Virus record (IMG/VR): IMGVR_UViG_3300047554_000594
Coordinates: 1-30,645 of that record
Source: a virus
Direction: 5' to 3' (one strand)
DNA length: 30,645 bases
Part shown: positions 14,338 to 22,680 of the stretch, piece by piece
How positions within the stretch are numbered: position 1 is the stretch's first letter
How the letters are laid out: each line of letters opens with the position of its first letter
Notes under the pieces: model-generated
Databases searched by the model: none
What the model was told of the DNA's origin: nothing
The model's input: only the letters and a program-made list of their open reading frames with translations
Translations under genes and position numbers: made by a program

Positions 14338-14910
14338 ATGGCTGAGGAAATTGTCAAATTTTATGGTGTGAAAGAAGCCATTGGTTTGATGCGAACCTTT
14401 GAGCCTGAGATTTACAAGCAACTAAGAAAAGACATCCGAGGCATTGTTGCGCCTGCTGTGTCGAGTATCAAATCAACTGCGCCTAATGTTGCCCCTCTTT
14501 CGGGAATGATACACAATGGGCGAACTGCCTGGACTAAGCCAAAGGTGACTGTAAACATCACCCCTGCACAGCGCAGTCGAGCTTTCGGCAGCACTACCTC
14601 TAACCTTGTTGCTATCTCGGCAACAGGTCAGGGTAGAAAAGTTGGCTTTGACATTGCGGATATGGCTGGGCGAGCTAATCAGCCTAATAAGTATCCGAAG
14701 ACTCGGCGGTTTGTTGATCCTCGCACTGGCGAGGTTGTGCAGAGGCGAGTGAATGGTCAGGGTCGCGGAATGATTGCTAACCTGCCTGCTAAACCCTCTA
14801 GGTATGTTTATCCGGCGATTGAGAAACAGTTGCCTTTTATCCGTTCACAGGTTGCTATCACTATTGAAAAAGCGGCTGACTCGATTAATAGGAAGTTGAA
14901 GCGCGTATGA
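14338..14910 (+). CDS. Putative tail-assembly or minor virion protein (190 aa)
   Basis: A basic protein with a long amphipathic N-terminal helix, then T-A-P-N-V-A-P-L-S-G-M-I and a Gly/Arg-rich middle, and a C-terminal R-Y-V-Y-P-A-I-E region ending in a helix. This layout recalls HK97 gp10-like neck/minor proteins, yet here it follows the chaperone instead of preceding the tube. It overlaps the tape-measure start by 4 bases. The GTAAGG ribosome site is modest. Structural role probable, exact role unsure. Confidence 0.6.
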   Translation: MAEEIVKFYGVKEAIGLMRTFEPEIYKQLRKDIRGIVAPAVSSIKSTAPNVAPLSGMIHNGRTAWTKPKVTVNITPAQRSRAFGSTTSNLVAISATGQGRKVGFDIADMAGRANQPNKYPKTRRFVDPRTGEVVQRRVNGQGRGMIANLPAKPSRYVYPAIEKQLPFIRSQVAITIEKAADSINRKLKRV

Positions 14911-17099
14911 GTATTAAAGCGGTTATTGCTTCACAGTTTGATGCTACTGGCGTTCTAAAGGCACAGAAAGCCTTTGGTGGGCTGTCTAAGAGTATTCGAG
15001 GCACTGTTGGCGCTCTTGGTCTTACTGTTGGTCTAGCGGCTACTGCTAACGCTATCAAGCAAGCTACTAAGGCTGCTGCCGAGGATGCTAAATCTCAGGC
15101 GCTGCTAGCAACTCAGCTTCGCAACACTTTGGGCGCTAATGATGCCCTTATTGGTTCGGTTGAGGAATCTATCCGACAGATGCAGCTTTCGGCTGCTGTT
15201 GCCGATGATGTTTTGCGACCTGCCTTTGCTCAGTTGGTGCGAGCTACTGGCGATGTCGGTAATGCAACTAAGCTCACTCAGTTAGCCCTTGATGTTTCAG
15301 CTGGAACTGGGCGCGACCTAAACTCTGTCGCTATTGCGCTTTCTAAGGCTTATCAGGGCAACACTACTGCCCTCTCTCGCTTGGGCATCAAGGCTGAGAA
15401 AGGTGTTGATGTCTTTGCTCAACTTGAGGAGCAGTTTGGTGGCACTGCTGAGGCTGCTGCCAGAAATGACCCTTTCCAAAGACTGAGCGTAATTATCGGT
15501 GAACTGCAAGAGCAAATCGGTTTCGCTTTCTTGCCCCTACTAAACCGAATCGGCGACTACTTTGCAACCGCTGAGTTTGGCAAAGCCTTTAGCGATATGG
15601 CGATTGCTATCAAGATCGCTGTTGAACAGATTGACATTCTGGCTCGCCGAGTATTTGGACAGAGTGCTTTTACAGTTCTACTCAACATCATCTCTGCTAC
15701 CGCTGTTGGCGCTGCCCAGCTCGCTTTTGTTTTGACCGACATCGCTGACACTGTTTTCAAGATTGTCACTGGCAACTGGGCTGGCGCTGGCAAGAATATG
15801 ACAACATTCTTCGACCGCTATAACAAGTTTGTTGCTGACATCTACAAAGAGCAAGACAAAGCCGCTAAGAACATCGGCAAAAACACTGTCATCTCTACCG
15901 TCACCGGCGGAGTTACTGGCTCTGCTGGTAGCAAGACTGTTTCTGCTGTCAAAAAGGTTTCTGAGGCTGCTAAGGCGCTCGCTGAAAAGGCTAGTGCCGC
16001 TGCTGAGGCTCTAAAGAAACAGAATGAGGCTCTGGCTGAGTTCAAGACCGAACTCGCTGGGCTAACTATTCAGCCTCTTGTTGATGCAGGTCGAGAGATT
16101 GGCCAGTTTGAGCAAAATGCAATGGACAGCTTCAACGCTATCCGCGACACAATTCAGCAAGGCCTACTAGACAAAACCATTGGGGCTAAGGGCGCTGCTA
16201 ACCTGCTCGCTTATGTAAATGCCGAATCTGCTGCCTTTGAGAAGTTGGCTCGCCAGCGTGATGAGCTTGCCGCTAAACGCTCACTAGCGGAGTCTATTTT
16301 CCGCGACACTAAGTCTGCGATTGTTGGTTTAGCTAACCTAAACAGTTTCCTAGAGCGCCAGACAGAAACAGTAACCGAAACAGTTACTCGCATTGTTAGC
16401 GGTGTAAAGATTGCAACTACTCGCACTATCGAGGAATTGAAATCTAACGGCAATATTGTTTCTGGCTTCAAAGCGGTTCTCTCTAAGACTAAAGAGTTTG
16501 CACAACAGCTAAAGACCCTGCGCGAACTTGGTCTTGATCGCAACCTTTACTCTCAGATTGTGCAGTCAGGTGTTGAGGCTGGCTCACAAACCGCTGCTGC
16601 CATCATCGAGGGTGGCGCTGGAACTGTTAGCGAACTAAACAGCCTATTTGCTGACCTAAACAATGTCGGTAATGAGATTGCTAATCAGACTGCCGAGATT
16701 ATGTATGATGCCGGTGAAACTATCACCTCATCACTTATTGCAGGTCTAAAGGCTCAAGAGGAAGCTCTGATTGCCCAGGCTAAGAAAATGGCCGAGGTCT
16801 TTAATCAGTCTTTCACTAGCCAGGTTCAGGCGCTACCTACCCCAACTGTCGAATCAACCGGCAAAGAAACTCTTTCCTTTACTCTGGCAGACATCAAGAA
16901 GATGACTGGCGAACTAGGAACAGGCGCTATTGCACAGCAAAACGCTAAACTAGCGGCACAACTTATCAACCGACCTGAGTATACGGCTTATGGAACTGTT
17001 GTAAACATCTCGGTCAAGGCAGATGCCACAACTAACGGTAAAGCCCTTGGAGCGGCTATTCAAGCCGAGCTAAACAAGTATGCAAAGGCGAGTAAGTAA
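14907..17099 (+). CDS. Tape measure protein
   Basis: 730 residues, the largest gene in the window. Long Ala/Gln/Lys-rich helical stretches (first 110 residues and about 340-560), a conserved-looking block (residues 110-190) with L-D-V-S-A-G-T-G-R and S-K-A-Y-Q-G-N, and membrane-like hydrophobic helices at about 240-275. It sets tail length; at about 1.5 angstrom per residue the tail would be roughly 110 nm (rule of thumb). Central segments may insert into the host membrane during DNA entry. Confidence 0.92.
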   Translation: MSIKAVIASQFDATGVLKAQKAFGGLSKSIRGTVGALGLTVGLAATANAIKQATKAAAEDAKSQALLATQLRNTLGANDALIGSVEESIRQMQLSAAVADDVLRPAFAQLVRATGDVGNATKLTQLALDVSAGTGRDLNSVAIALSKAYQGNTTALSRLGIKAEKGVDVFAQLEEQFGGTAEAAARNDPFQRLSVIIGELQEQIGFAFLPLLNRIGDYFATAEFGKAFSDMAIAIKIAVEQIDILARRVFGQSAFTVLLNIISATAVGAAQLAFVLTDIADTVFKIVTGNWAGAGKNMTTFFDRYNKFVADIYKEQDKAAKNIGKNTVISTVTGGVTGSAGSKTVSAVKKVSEAAKALAEKASAAAEALKKQNEALAEFKTELAGLTIQPLVDAGREIGQFEQNAMDSFNAIRDTIQQGLLDKTIGAKGAANLLAYVNAESAAFEKLARQRDELAAKRSLAESIFRDTKSAIVGLANLNSFLERQTETVTETVTRIVSGVKIATTRTIEELKSNGNIVSGFKAVLSKTKEFAQQLKTLRELGLDRNLYSQIVQSGVEAGSQTAAAIIEGGAGTVSELNSLFADLNNVGNEIANQTAEIMYDAGETITSSLIAGLKAQEEALIAQAKKMAEVFNQSFTSQVQALPTPTVESTGKETLSFTLADIKKMTGELGTGAIAQQNAKLAAQLINRPEYTAYGTVVNISVKADATTNGKALGAAIQAELNKYAKASK

Positions 17100-18325
17100 T
17101 GCCAACTGAGAAAGTCGAGATTGGTTTTGACCTAGTTCTCCCAACTGGGCCATTCTTTACCCTTGACGACCCTGTAAGGGGTCAGCTCAATAATGTTGAT
17201 TACACTCTGGCAGGCTTCGCTTATTATGATGTCACTTCTTATGTCAAAGAGATTTCGCTAGCCAGAGGTAAAAACAACAACCTTGATGCTATTTCTGCTG
17301 GCGACTTTGTGGTGCAGTTAGACAACCGAACTAGGGCTTTTGACCCTGAGTATGACTCATCGCCTTATGCTGGCAACATCCTGCCCAAGCGAGTTGTGCG
17401 CTATTCCATTGATGGGGTTCAAGCGTTCCAGGGTGTTATTGATGACTGGAACTTTGTGTACACCCCTAACGGTGATGCTATTGCTTCCTTTGTTGCCTCA
17501 GATGGTTTTGTGTACCTAAATAACCAAACCCTTGGCTCGGCTACATCCTCGGTGCAACTCTCTGGCGCTCGCATCAACACCATCCTTGATGACCCTTTTG
17601 TGCAGTGGCCAACTGATAACCGCGACATTGATGCTGGTATTGCCACTCTCGGCGCAGATGTCATTCCCGATGACCAGAATGTCTTGGCTTACCTGCAAAC
17701 CGTAGAACGGTCAGAGCAAGGTCTTTTCTTTATCTCTAAAACAGGTGTTGCAACTTTCCGTGATCGAGCGGATGTTTCAACAAGCGACAACATCATTTCA
17801 TTTGCAGATGATGGCTCAGGTATCGCCTATCAAGACCTGCTAATTGGTTATGGTTCGGAAGACTTGACTAATGAGGCTGTTATTGAGTCAGATGTTACAG
17901 GCACTCAGGTCACAGCAACCGATGAAGCATCACAGCAGGAATACGGTATTTTCAACACCACTCTTTCGGGGCTGCTAAACAATTCAACAGACGACTTGGT
18001 TAGTATTGCTGCTCTTGTTATTAAAAAGTATTCACAACCTGTTTACCGCTTTGATCAGCTCTCGGTTCGCCTAAACTCGCTGTCATCGGCTGAGGTGCAA
18101 GATGTTCTTAATCTTGAGCTTGGTGATACGGTTTCAGTTTCATTTACTCCCTCTGAAATACCACCTGCTATTGAGAAGTATGCGACAGTTATCCGCATCA
18201 ATCACACAGTAGATGTTTCAGGGGAGCATTTAGTGACTTTGGGTCTAGCAACTCAAAACTTCACTTACCTCATTTTGGATGACCTAGCCTTTGGTAGACT
18301 AGACCAAGGCGCACTGAGTTTTTAG
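17099..18325 (+). CDS. Minor tail / tail-tip protein (408 aa)
   Basis: It starts in an overlap with the tape-measure stop (TAATG). The N-terminal 130 residues have the D-V-T-S-Y-V-K-E-I-S-L-A-R-G-K and L-D-N-R-T-R-A-F-D-P pattern common to actinophage minor tail proteins, followed by beta-rich domains with a late V-S-G-E-H-L-V-T-L-G-L strand. Such proteins form the baseplate hub. Host binding is more likely in the smaller proteins downstream. Confidence 0.8.
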   Translation: MPTEKVEIGFDLVLPTGPFFTLDDPVRGQLNNVDYTLAGFAYYDVTSYVKEISLARGKNNNLDAISAGDFVVQLDNRTRAFDPEYDSSPYAGNILPKRVVRYSIDGVQAFQGVIDDWNFVYTPNGDAIASFVASDGFVYLNNQTLGSATSSVQLSGARINTILDDPFVQWPTDNRDIDAGIATLGADVIPDDQNVLAYLQTVERSEQGLFFISKTGVATFRDRADVSTSDNIISFADDGSGIAYQDLLIGYGSEDLTNEAVIESDVTGTQVTATDEASQQEYGIFNTTLSGLLNNSTDDLVSIAALVIKKYSQPVYRFDQLSVRLNSLSSAEVQDVLNLELGDTVSVSFTPSEIPPAIEKYATVIRINHTVDVSGEHLVTLGLATQNFTYLILDDLAFGRLDQGALSF

Positions 18326-18335
18326 GAGATTTTAG

Positions 18336-18869
18336 ATGGCTGGATTAGGTCGCAAAACCTGGACTGCATTAGAGGTAGTGACTGCCGCTAATGTTCAGGG
18401 TTATTTGCAAGATCAGACTGTTCAGGTTTATGCCGGAACTGCTGCGCGTTCGTCAGCTCTTGGGACAGCTGTTTCTGAGGGTATGGCGAGTTACCGTTCA
18501 GATTTTAACATCCTTGAGGTGTATGACGGCTCGCAGTGGGTTGGTGTGAATGAGCGCACTGTGACTTCGATGACCGCTACCGCTTACACGGCAACTTTGG
18601 GTATTGCTAATGGTTTGATTTATGCTTCTAACGCTTCGGCTCAAACTATTACTGTTCCAGATGTTTTTGAAACAGGTCAGGGTTTTGAGGTTGTGCGTGA
18701 TGGTGCTGGGACTGTGATTTTGGCTGCTGGTACTGGGGTGAGCTCTTGGGCTGGTGCTGGGACTGCTGGGACTGCTGTGACTTTCAAGATTGACCAACAG
18801 TACAACGGTGCTCAGGTTTTGAAAGTTGCTGCTAATACTTACCGTGTCATTGGAAAGATTTCTGCATAA
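18336..18869 (+). CDS. Tail-tip or fibre adaptor-like protein (177 aa)
   Basis: The start has a good AGGAG site. The N-terminal half (W-T-A-L-E-V-V-T-A-A-N-V-Q-G-Y-L-Q-D-Q) followed by R-S-S-A-L and an E-G-M-A-S-Y block resembles minor tail proteins that join fibres to the tip. The C-terminal half is beta-rich and Gly/Ala/Thr-rich, with codon use leaning to GTG, GGG and TTG, unlike the upstream genes. It overlaps the next gene's ATG. Confidence 0.7.
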   Translation: MAGLGRKTWTALEVVTAANVQGYLQDQTVQVYAGTAARSSALGTAVSEGMASYRSDFNILEVYDGSQWVGVNERTVTSMTATAYTATLGIANGLIYASNASAQTITVPDVFETGQGFEVVRDGAGTVILAAGTGVSSWAGAGTAGTAVTFKIDQQYNGAQVLKVAANTYRVIGKISA

Positions 18870-19435
18870 TGCCTTTTAGTTTAGGGTTTTGGGCTGCGGC
18901 TGGTGCTGGGGGTGGTGCAGCGGCTGGGGCTTATGAGTTGATAAGCACCACAGTTCTGTCTAGCACAAGTTCCAGTGTTAGCTTTACTAGCATTGATACA
19001 ACAACCTATAAACATTTACAGGTTCGAGTTACTGTTGCCGCTAATACTGCTGGTGTTCCTGGCATTTTCGCCACTTTTAACTCTGATTCAGGCACAAATT
19101 ATGCTTATCACTGGTTGCAGGGTTACAACGGCAGCGTGACTTCTAGCTCCCAATTCGACAAAACTTTTATGTTCTTTGGCGATATGGCTGGTAACGCTGT
19201 CGCTAACGCGTTTTCGGCAAATATTATTGACATTTTAGACGCAGGTTCATCGACCAAGTTTAAGACAGTTCGAGGTCTTACAGGGGTACAGTTAGGTGCT
19301 TCTAATAATAGCCAGATTGTTTTGCGTTCTAATTTATGGCGTAGCACTTCGGCTATTACTTCTTTAACTATGACACCGACTGCATCGTCTTTTGCTATCG
19401 GCAGTCGCTTTTCTTTATATGGAATTAAGGGGTAA
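18869..19435 (+). CDS. Fibre-like protein, paralogue 1 (188 aa)
   Basis: A Gly/Ala-rich N-terminal segment (residues 8-20) precedes a beta-rich domain that starts L-I-S-T-T-V-L and V-S-F-T-S-I, then Y-K-H-L-Q-V, and ends R-F-S-L-Y-G-I-K-G. The same landmarks occur in the genes at 19438 and 20482, although overall similarity is low. Likely a receptor-binding or fibre tip protein of the jelly-roll type; inference from position and beta pattern. Confidence 0.7.
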   Translation: MPFSLGFWAAAGAGGGAAAGAYELISTTVLSSTSSSVSFTSIDTTTYKHLQVRVTVAANTAGVPGIFATFNSDSGTNYAYHWLQGYNGSVTSSSQFDKTFMFFGDMAGNAVANAFSANIIDILDAGSSTKFKTVRGLTGVQLGASNNSQIVLRSNLWRSTSAITSLTMTPTASSFAIGSRFSLYGIKG

Positions 19436-19437
19436 TA

Positions 19438-19926
19438 ATGCCAGCAGGAGTTTCGGCTTACACGCCTCTCGCGAATGTGACTTTGGGGTCTAGTGCTGCC
19501 AATGTTACTTTTTCTTCTATTTCTGGCAGTTATAGAGATTTGATACTGATCGGACAGGGACTATCTTCAACAGCTTCAGGTATCAATATCCGATTCAATG
19601 GCGATACCGCAGGAAACTATAATCAAGTTGTAATGTATGGAGATGGTGGTTCTGCTGCTTCAGCCTCAGCATCATCTCAAACATCTTTTCAAGTTGGCCG
19701 TTTTGATAGTTCAACTTTGGCAGACTTTACCGCAAACCTTATGGATTATTCGGCAACCGATAAACATAAAACAAGTTTGCATCGCTATAACTCAAGCGCA
19801 GTTCTAACTGCTGCGAGAGCTGGTCGCTGGGCTTCAACCTCGGCAATTACTTCTTTTGTTTTGTATCTTGATTCGGGAACATTCAACTCAGGATGCACTT
19901 TTGCACTTTATGGGGTATCGAGTTAG
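19438..19926 (+). CDS. Fibre-like protein, paralogue 2 (162 aa)
   Basis: Same landmarks as its neighbour: V-T-F-S-S-I followed by Y-R-D-L-I-L-I, a Ser/Ala-rich middle, S-T-S-A-I-T-S-F-V and a terminal F-A-L-Y-G-V. The S-T-S-A-I-T-S stretch is shared word for word with paralogue 1. Ribosome site AAGGGG, 2-bp gap to its neighbour. Probably arose by tandem duplication and strong divergence. Confidence 0.7.
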   Translation: MPAGVSAYTPLANVTLGSSAANVTFSSISGSYRDLILIGQGLSSTASGINIRFNGDTAGNYNQVVMYGDGGSAASASASSQTSFQVGRFDSSTLADFTANLMDYSATDKHKTSLHRYNSSAVLTAARAGRWASTSAITSFVLYLDSGTFNSGCTFALYGVSS

Positions 19927-19927
19927 T

Positions 19928-20482
19928 ATGCCTAAAATTAGAGGACTTTGCACAATAGATGGATGCGAAAAAGCATTAAAGTCAAATGGTATGTGCGCTA
20001 TGCACTGGAAGCGCAACTGGAAATATGGCAGCCCAGACATTACGCATAAACGAGGCGGTAATAACAAGATTGCCGATTTTTGCACGATTGAAGACTGCGA
20101 AAAACCGTATCAAGCTAGTGGTTATTGTTTGATGCATTATCGGCGCTGGAGTCTTTATGGTGACCCTCTAAAGACTATGAAAAGAGAGCAGCCTAAAGGC
20201 GCACAATATAGGTATGTTGTTGCGCCAGTAGGTCATCCTAATTCTAAATCCGATGGGACTATTGCTGAACATCGTTTAGTGATGTCTTTGCATCTTGGCC
20301 GAGCGTTAGAGCCAGGAGAGAATGTTCACCACATAAATGGCGATAAATTTGATAATAGAATTGAAAACCTAGAGTTGTGGTCTAAATCTCAACCTGCTGG
20401 TCAGCGTGTTGAAGATAAAGTTTCTCACGCTGTTGAATTGCTGCGTTTTTATGCGCCTGAGAAATTGGTGGTTGGTATCTGA
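19928..20482 (+). CDS. HNH endonuclease with two N-terminal zinc fingers
   Basis: 184 residues from ATG 19928. Two fingers come first: C-T-I-D-G-C with G-M-C-A-M-H-W, and C-T-I-E-D-C with G-Y-C-L-M-H-Y, each followed by a Y-G-(S/D)-P turn. The nuclease core is A-E-H-R-L-V-M, then [16 protein letters not shown]. This looks like a free-standing homing endonuclease. It sits between two fibre paralogues and its codon use is more AT-rich than the structural genes, both signs of a mobile gene. Confidence 0.88.
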   Translation: MPKIRGLCTIDGCEKALKSNGMCAMHWKRNWKYGSPDITHKRGGNNKIADFCTIEDCEKPYQASGYCLMHYRRWSLYGDPLKTMKREQPKGAQYRYVVAPVGHPNSKSDGTIAEHRLVMSLHLGRALEPGENVHHINGDKFDNRIENLELWSKSQPAGQRVEDKVSHAVELLRFYAPEKLVVGI

Positions 20483-21024
20483 TGACTATGACTTTAATTT
20501 CTACGGCTACGGTTGGGGCTGGTGGGACTTCAAGTATATTGTTTAGTTCAATCCCACAAACCTACACTGACCTGCTACTTCTTTTGCAAGTTCGCATCGA
20601 GGCAACGGATGTAGGCGGTCAGTTTGCTCAAATTGTTTGTTACCCAAATAATGTGTCATACCCAGATACGGCCTCTAGTTTTAGAGAACTATATGGAAAC
20701 GGAAATACCGTGACAAGTAGCTCCGCATCTGGCGAATATATCCGACTGGGATATGTTCCATCTGGAACAGCGACTTCAAATGTCTGGTCTAATATTCAGG
20801 TCTATATGCCAAACTATTCTGGCTCGACCAATAAAACATTTTCCTGCGATGGGGTTGCTGAAAATAATGGACTCAATGGTATTCAAAGTGTAATTGCTGG
20901 ACTTAGAACTAATACTGCCGCTTTAAGTAGTTTAAGAATTGAAATCGGAAGAACCCTAAGCCAAAATAGCATTGCCTCTCTTTACGGAATCACCAAAGGC
21001 TCTGGCGGAGCAACCGTCAGCTAA
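20482..21024 (+). CDS. Fibre-like protein, paralogue 3 (180 aa)
   Basis: ATG overlaps the HNH stop (TGATG). Landmarks as in paralogues 1 and 2: L-I-S-T-A-T-V near the N-terminus, L-F-S-S-I-P-Q-T-Y-T-D-L-L-L, and a terminal I-A-S-L-Y-G-I. Between them it is largely beta and Ser/Thr/Asn-rich. Probable fibre or receptor-binding protein; the HNH gene separates it from its relatives. Confidence 0.7.
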   Translation: MTMTLISTATVGAGGTSSILFSSIPQTYTDLLLLLQVRIEATDVGGQFAQIVCYPNNVSYPDTASSFRELYGNGNTVTSSSASGEYIRLGYVPSGTATSNVWSNIQVYMPNYSGSTNKTFSCDGVAENNGLNGIQSVIAGLRTNTAALSSLRIEIGRTLSQNSIASLYGITKGSGGATVS

Positions 21025-21039
21025 CAGTTAGGAAAACAA

Positions 21040-21273
21040 ATGTCAGAAACCCCAGTCAAAATTGTTGTGAACTGTGAAACAGGCGAACAAGAAATCGTGC
21101 CTCTAACTGCCGAGGAAATCGCACAACGCGAAGCCGATGCACAAGCCTTTGCAGAACAGCAAGCCGCCATCGAAGCCGAGAACGCACAGAAAGCTCAAGA
21201 GCGCGCGGATGCTATCGCTGCTTTGACTGCTCTCGGACTTACCGAAGCGCAAATCACTGCACTGGTAGGATAG
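21040..21273 (+). CDS. Fibre-associated or chaperone-like small protein (77 aa)
   Basis: A short N-terminal strand (V-K-I-V-V-N-C-E-T-G) is followed by L-T-A-E-E-I-A-Q-R-E, an Ala/Gln/Glu-rich coiled coil and a C-terminal A-L-G-L-T-E-A-Q-I-T-A-L-V-G. Similar proteins often follow fibre genes in phages and are suspected fibre-assembly chaperones. Role inferred from position. Confidence 0.65.
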   Translation: MSETPVKIVVNCETGEQEIVPLTAEEIAQREADAQAFAEQQAAIEAENAQKAQERADAIAALTALGLTEAQITALVG

Positions 21274-21310
21274 TCTTATCGCCTACGCAACGATAAAGAG
21301 AGAGATCGCT

Positions 21311-21529
21311 GTGTCAGACGAACAAGTGCCTACCTGGGCGCAAGAGCTTATTCGAGAGGTTACTATCCTCAATGAGCGCCTACCTAACCACATCACTTGG
21401 ACTGAGCGCAATGTCTTAGATCACGAGAAGCGCATTAGAACCCTTGAGCAGTTTCGCTGGATGATGGTGGGGATAGCTTCGGTTTCAGGTCTTGTAGGTG
21501 CTTTGTTGTCGAAAGTGTTTGGTGTGTAA
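21311..21529 (+). CDS. Small membrane protein, possible holin or antiholin (72 aa)
   Basis: GTG start after GAGAGAG. The first 45 residues are charged and helical (L-I-R-E-V-T-I-L-N-E-R-L), then one transmembrane helix (about 50-70). This topology resembles XhlA-type lysis proteins that sit before an endolysin. The next gene is the lysin, starting immediately after the stop, which favours a lysis role. Confidence 0.65.
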   Translation: MSDEQVPTWAQELIREVTILNERLPNHITWTERNVLDHEKRIRTLEQFRWMMVGIASVSGLVGALLSKVFGV

Positions 21530-22081
21530 ATGAAGAAACCTATTACTTGCTTCTATGAGCCGATCAAAGGCCCAGGGCGAGAGCGCAGGGATGAGCTAGG
21601 TAACTTTGCCTCTTATCGCACTCAAAAGCACTTAGGCGAAGACTGGGGATTTACTAACGGCTCAGAGGATAAGCCTATTTACTCTATTCACGCTGGAACT
21701 GTTACCGATGTCTATTGGAGTGATGCGCTCGGCTGGAGTGTTGTTGTTGGCCTGCCAGATAATTGCAATTGCGGTTTTGGCAAAGAATCAATTGAATACA
21801 ACCATATGATTCGCAAGCCATCTATCAAGGTTGGCGATAAGGTCGAGGGTAATTATCAATCGCAACTAGGCAATATCGGCGCAACTGGATCATCACTGTC
21901 AAAGTCAGGCGCTAATCACTTACACGCCTCTATGGGGCAAGCAAAGCGCCCTCACACCTTGCCTTTTGACAAAAAGCGCGCAATGTTCCCACTTATTGAT
22001 GAGTCCTCAAAGAACCGTAAGAAGAATCTTGAGGCCAAGAAAAATGCCGTAAACACTGCGGCGCTACCTGAGCCGGAGTAA
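21530..22081 (+). CDS. Endolysin, M23-type metallopeptidase
   Basis: 183 residues. Zinc ligands of the M23 (LytM/lysostaphin) family are visible: His34-x3-Asp38 (H-L-G-E-D), His92 (N-H-M) and the H-L-H pair His130/His132. The A-G-T-V and G-D-K-V-E-G strands fit too. It would cleave peptide bonds of peptidoglycan. There is no signal peptide, so release through a holin is expected, and membrane proteins lie on both sides. The C-terminal 35 residues are charged and low-complexity, possibly a linker or wall-binding tail. Confidence 0.85.
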   Translation: MKKPITCFYEPIKGPGRERRDELGNFASYRTQKHLGEDWGFTNGSEDKPIYSIHAGTVTDVYWSDALGWSVVVGLPDNCNCGFGKESIEYNHMIRKPSIKVGDKVEGNYQSQLGNIGATGSSLSKSGANHLHASMGQAKRPHTLPFDKKRAMFPLIDESSKNRKKNLEAKKNAVNTAALPEPE

Positions 22082-22083
22082 AA

Positions 22084-22362
22084 ATGACTAAAAAGCGTTT
22101 GAAAGCTATCGGTGAGGTTCTTTGGACTGTCATCTGGCGTGGCTTTGGATTGTTTCTATTTATCCTTGGCGGAGCAGCTGGAACTGGCGCTATTGTCACA
22201 GGGTCTTGGATTGATGGCGTTGTTATCGCCTGGATGACTTTGATGCTTGGTGTTGTTGGCGCTATCGGCTATGCCATTGCTACCACTGGAGAAGCTACCA
22301 AGGAAACTGTCGCTAAGGCTACTCAGGATGCAGTCCAGAAAGCCGAAGAAAGCAAGAAGTAG
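22084..22362 (+). CDS. Probable holin (92 aa, two membrane helices)
   Basis: Two hydrophobic helices at about residues 12-35 and 42-68 are separated by a short W-I-D-G turn, and a charged helical tail ends E-E-S-K-K. This is a typical class II holin shape. The gene follows the lysin by 2 bases; its stop abuts the stop of the convergent WhiB gene with no gap. Confidence 0.72.
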   Translation: MTKKRLKAIGEVLWTVIWRGFGLFLFILGGAAGTGAIVTGSWIDGVVIAWMTLMLGVVGAIGYAIATTGEATKETVAKATQDAVQKAEESKK

Positions 22363-22635
22363 TTAGCGCCTAAAGGTTTTGCGCTCGTGGGCTGTTAGTC
22401 CACCCCAAATGCCCCAGTCTTCGTGAGCCGCTAAAGCATAATCTAGGCACTCGAACTTGGTCGGGCATCGGCCACAAATGGTCTTGGCAAATTGGACATC
22501 CCAGCTTGAGGTCTTGCCACCGCTGTAATCTTCGGGGTAATAGAAGTCTGGAAATTGCTCGCACTCAACCCCGTCATTGTCACGAATTGATAACAGTAGT
22601 TTCTTGTATGCCTTTTCTGCTTTGTGCGATGTCAT
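22363..22635 (-). CDS. WhiB-like transcriptional regulator
   Basis: 90 residues with the four Fe-S cluster cysteines Cys25, Cys54, Cys57 and Cys63 (C-x2-C-x5-C) and the G-I-W-G-G turn near residue 73, followed by a basic tail (K-T-F-R-R). WhiB proteins are actinobacterial regulators that act with the primary sigma factor; phage copies (for example in mycobacteriophage TM4) can repress host whiB genes. It is the only minus-strand gene. It starts at 22635 and diverges from the exonuclease gene across a 45-bp gap, so it may also control that promoter. Confidence 0.93.
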   Translation of the reverse strand: MTSHKAEKAYKKLLLSIRDNDGVECEQFPDFYYPEDYSGGKTSSWDVQFAKTICGRCPTKFECLDYALAAHEDWGIWGGLTAHERKTFRR

Positions 22636-22680
22636 AGGTAGAGGCTAAACTGGCGAGAGCAAAATAGCAAAGGGAAAATT
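22622..22680 (+). promoter_or_regulatory. Divergent control region between whiB-like and exonuclease genes
   Basis: TTGTGC (22622-22627) and TAAACT (22646-22651) are spaced 18 bases and would drive the plus-strand recombination operon. The -35 box lies inside the start of the WhiB coding region. A ribosome site, AAAGGGA, precedes the ATG at 22681. A minus-strand promoter is not clear by eye. Confidence 0.45.

Noticed and set aside
18700-18790. Local GCTGGGACT-type repeats in the fibre adaptor gene
   Set aside because: Short imperfect repeats explained by Gly/Thr/Ala-rich coding sequence; no regular period or partner signal.
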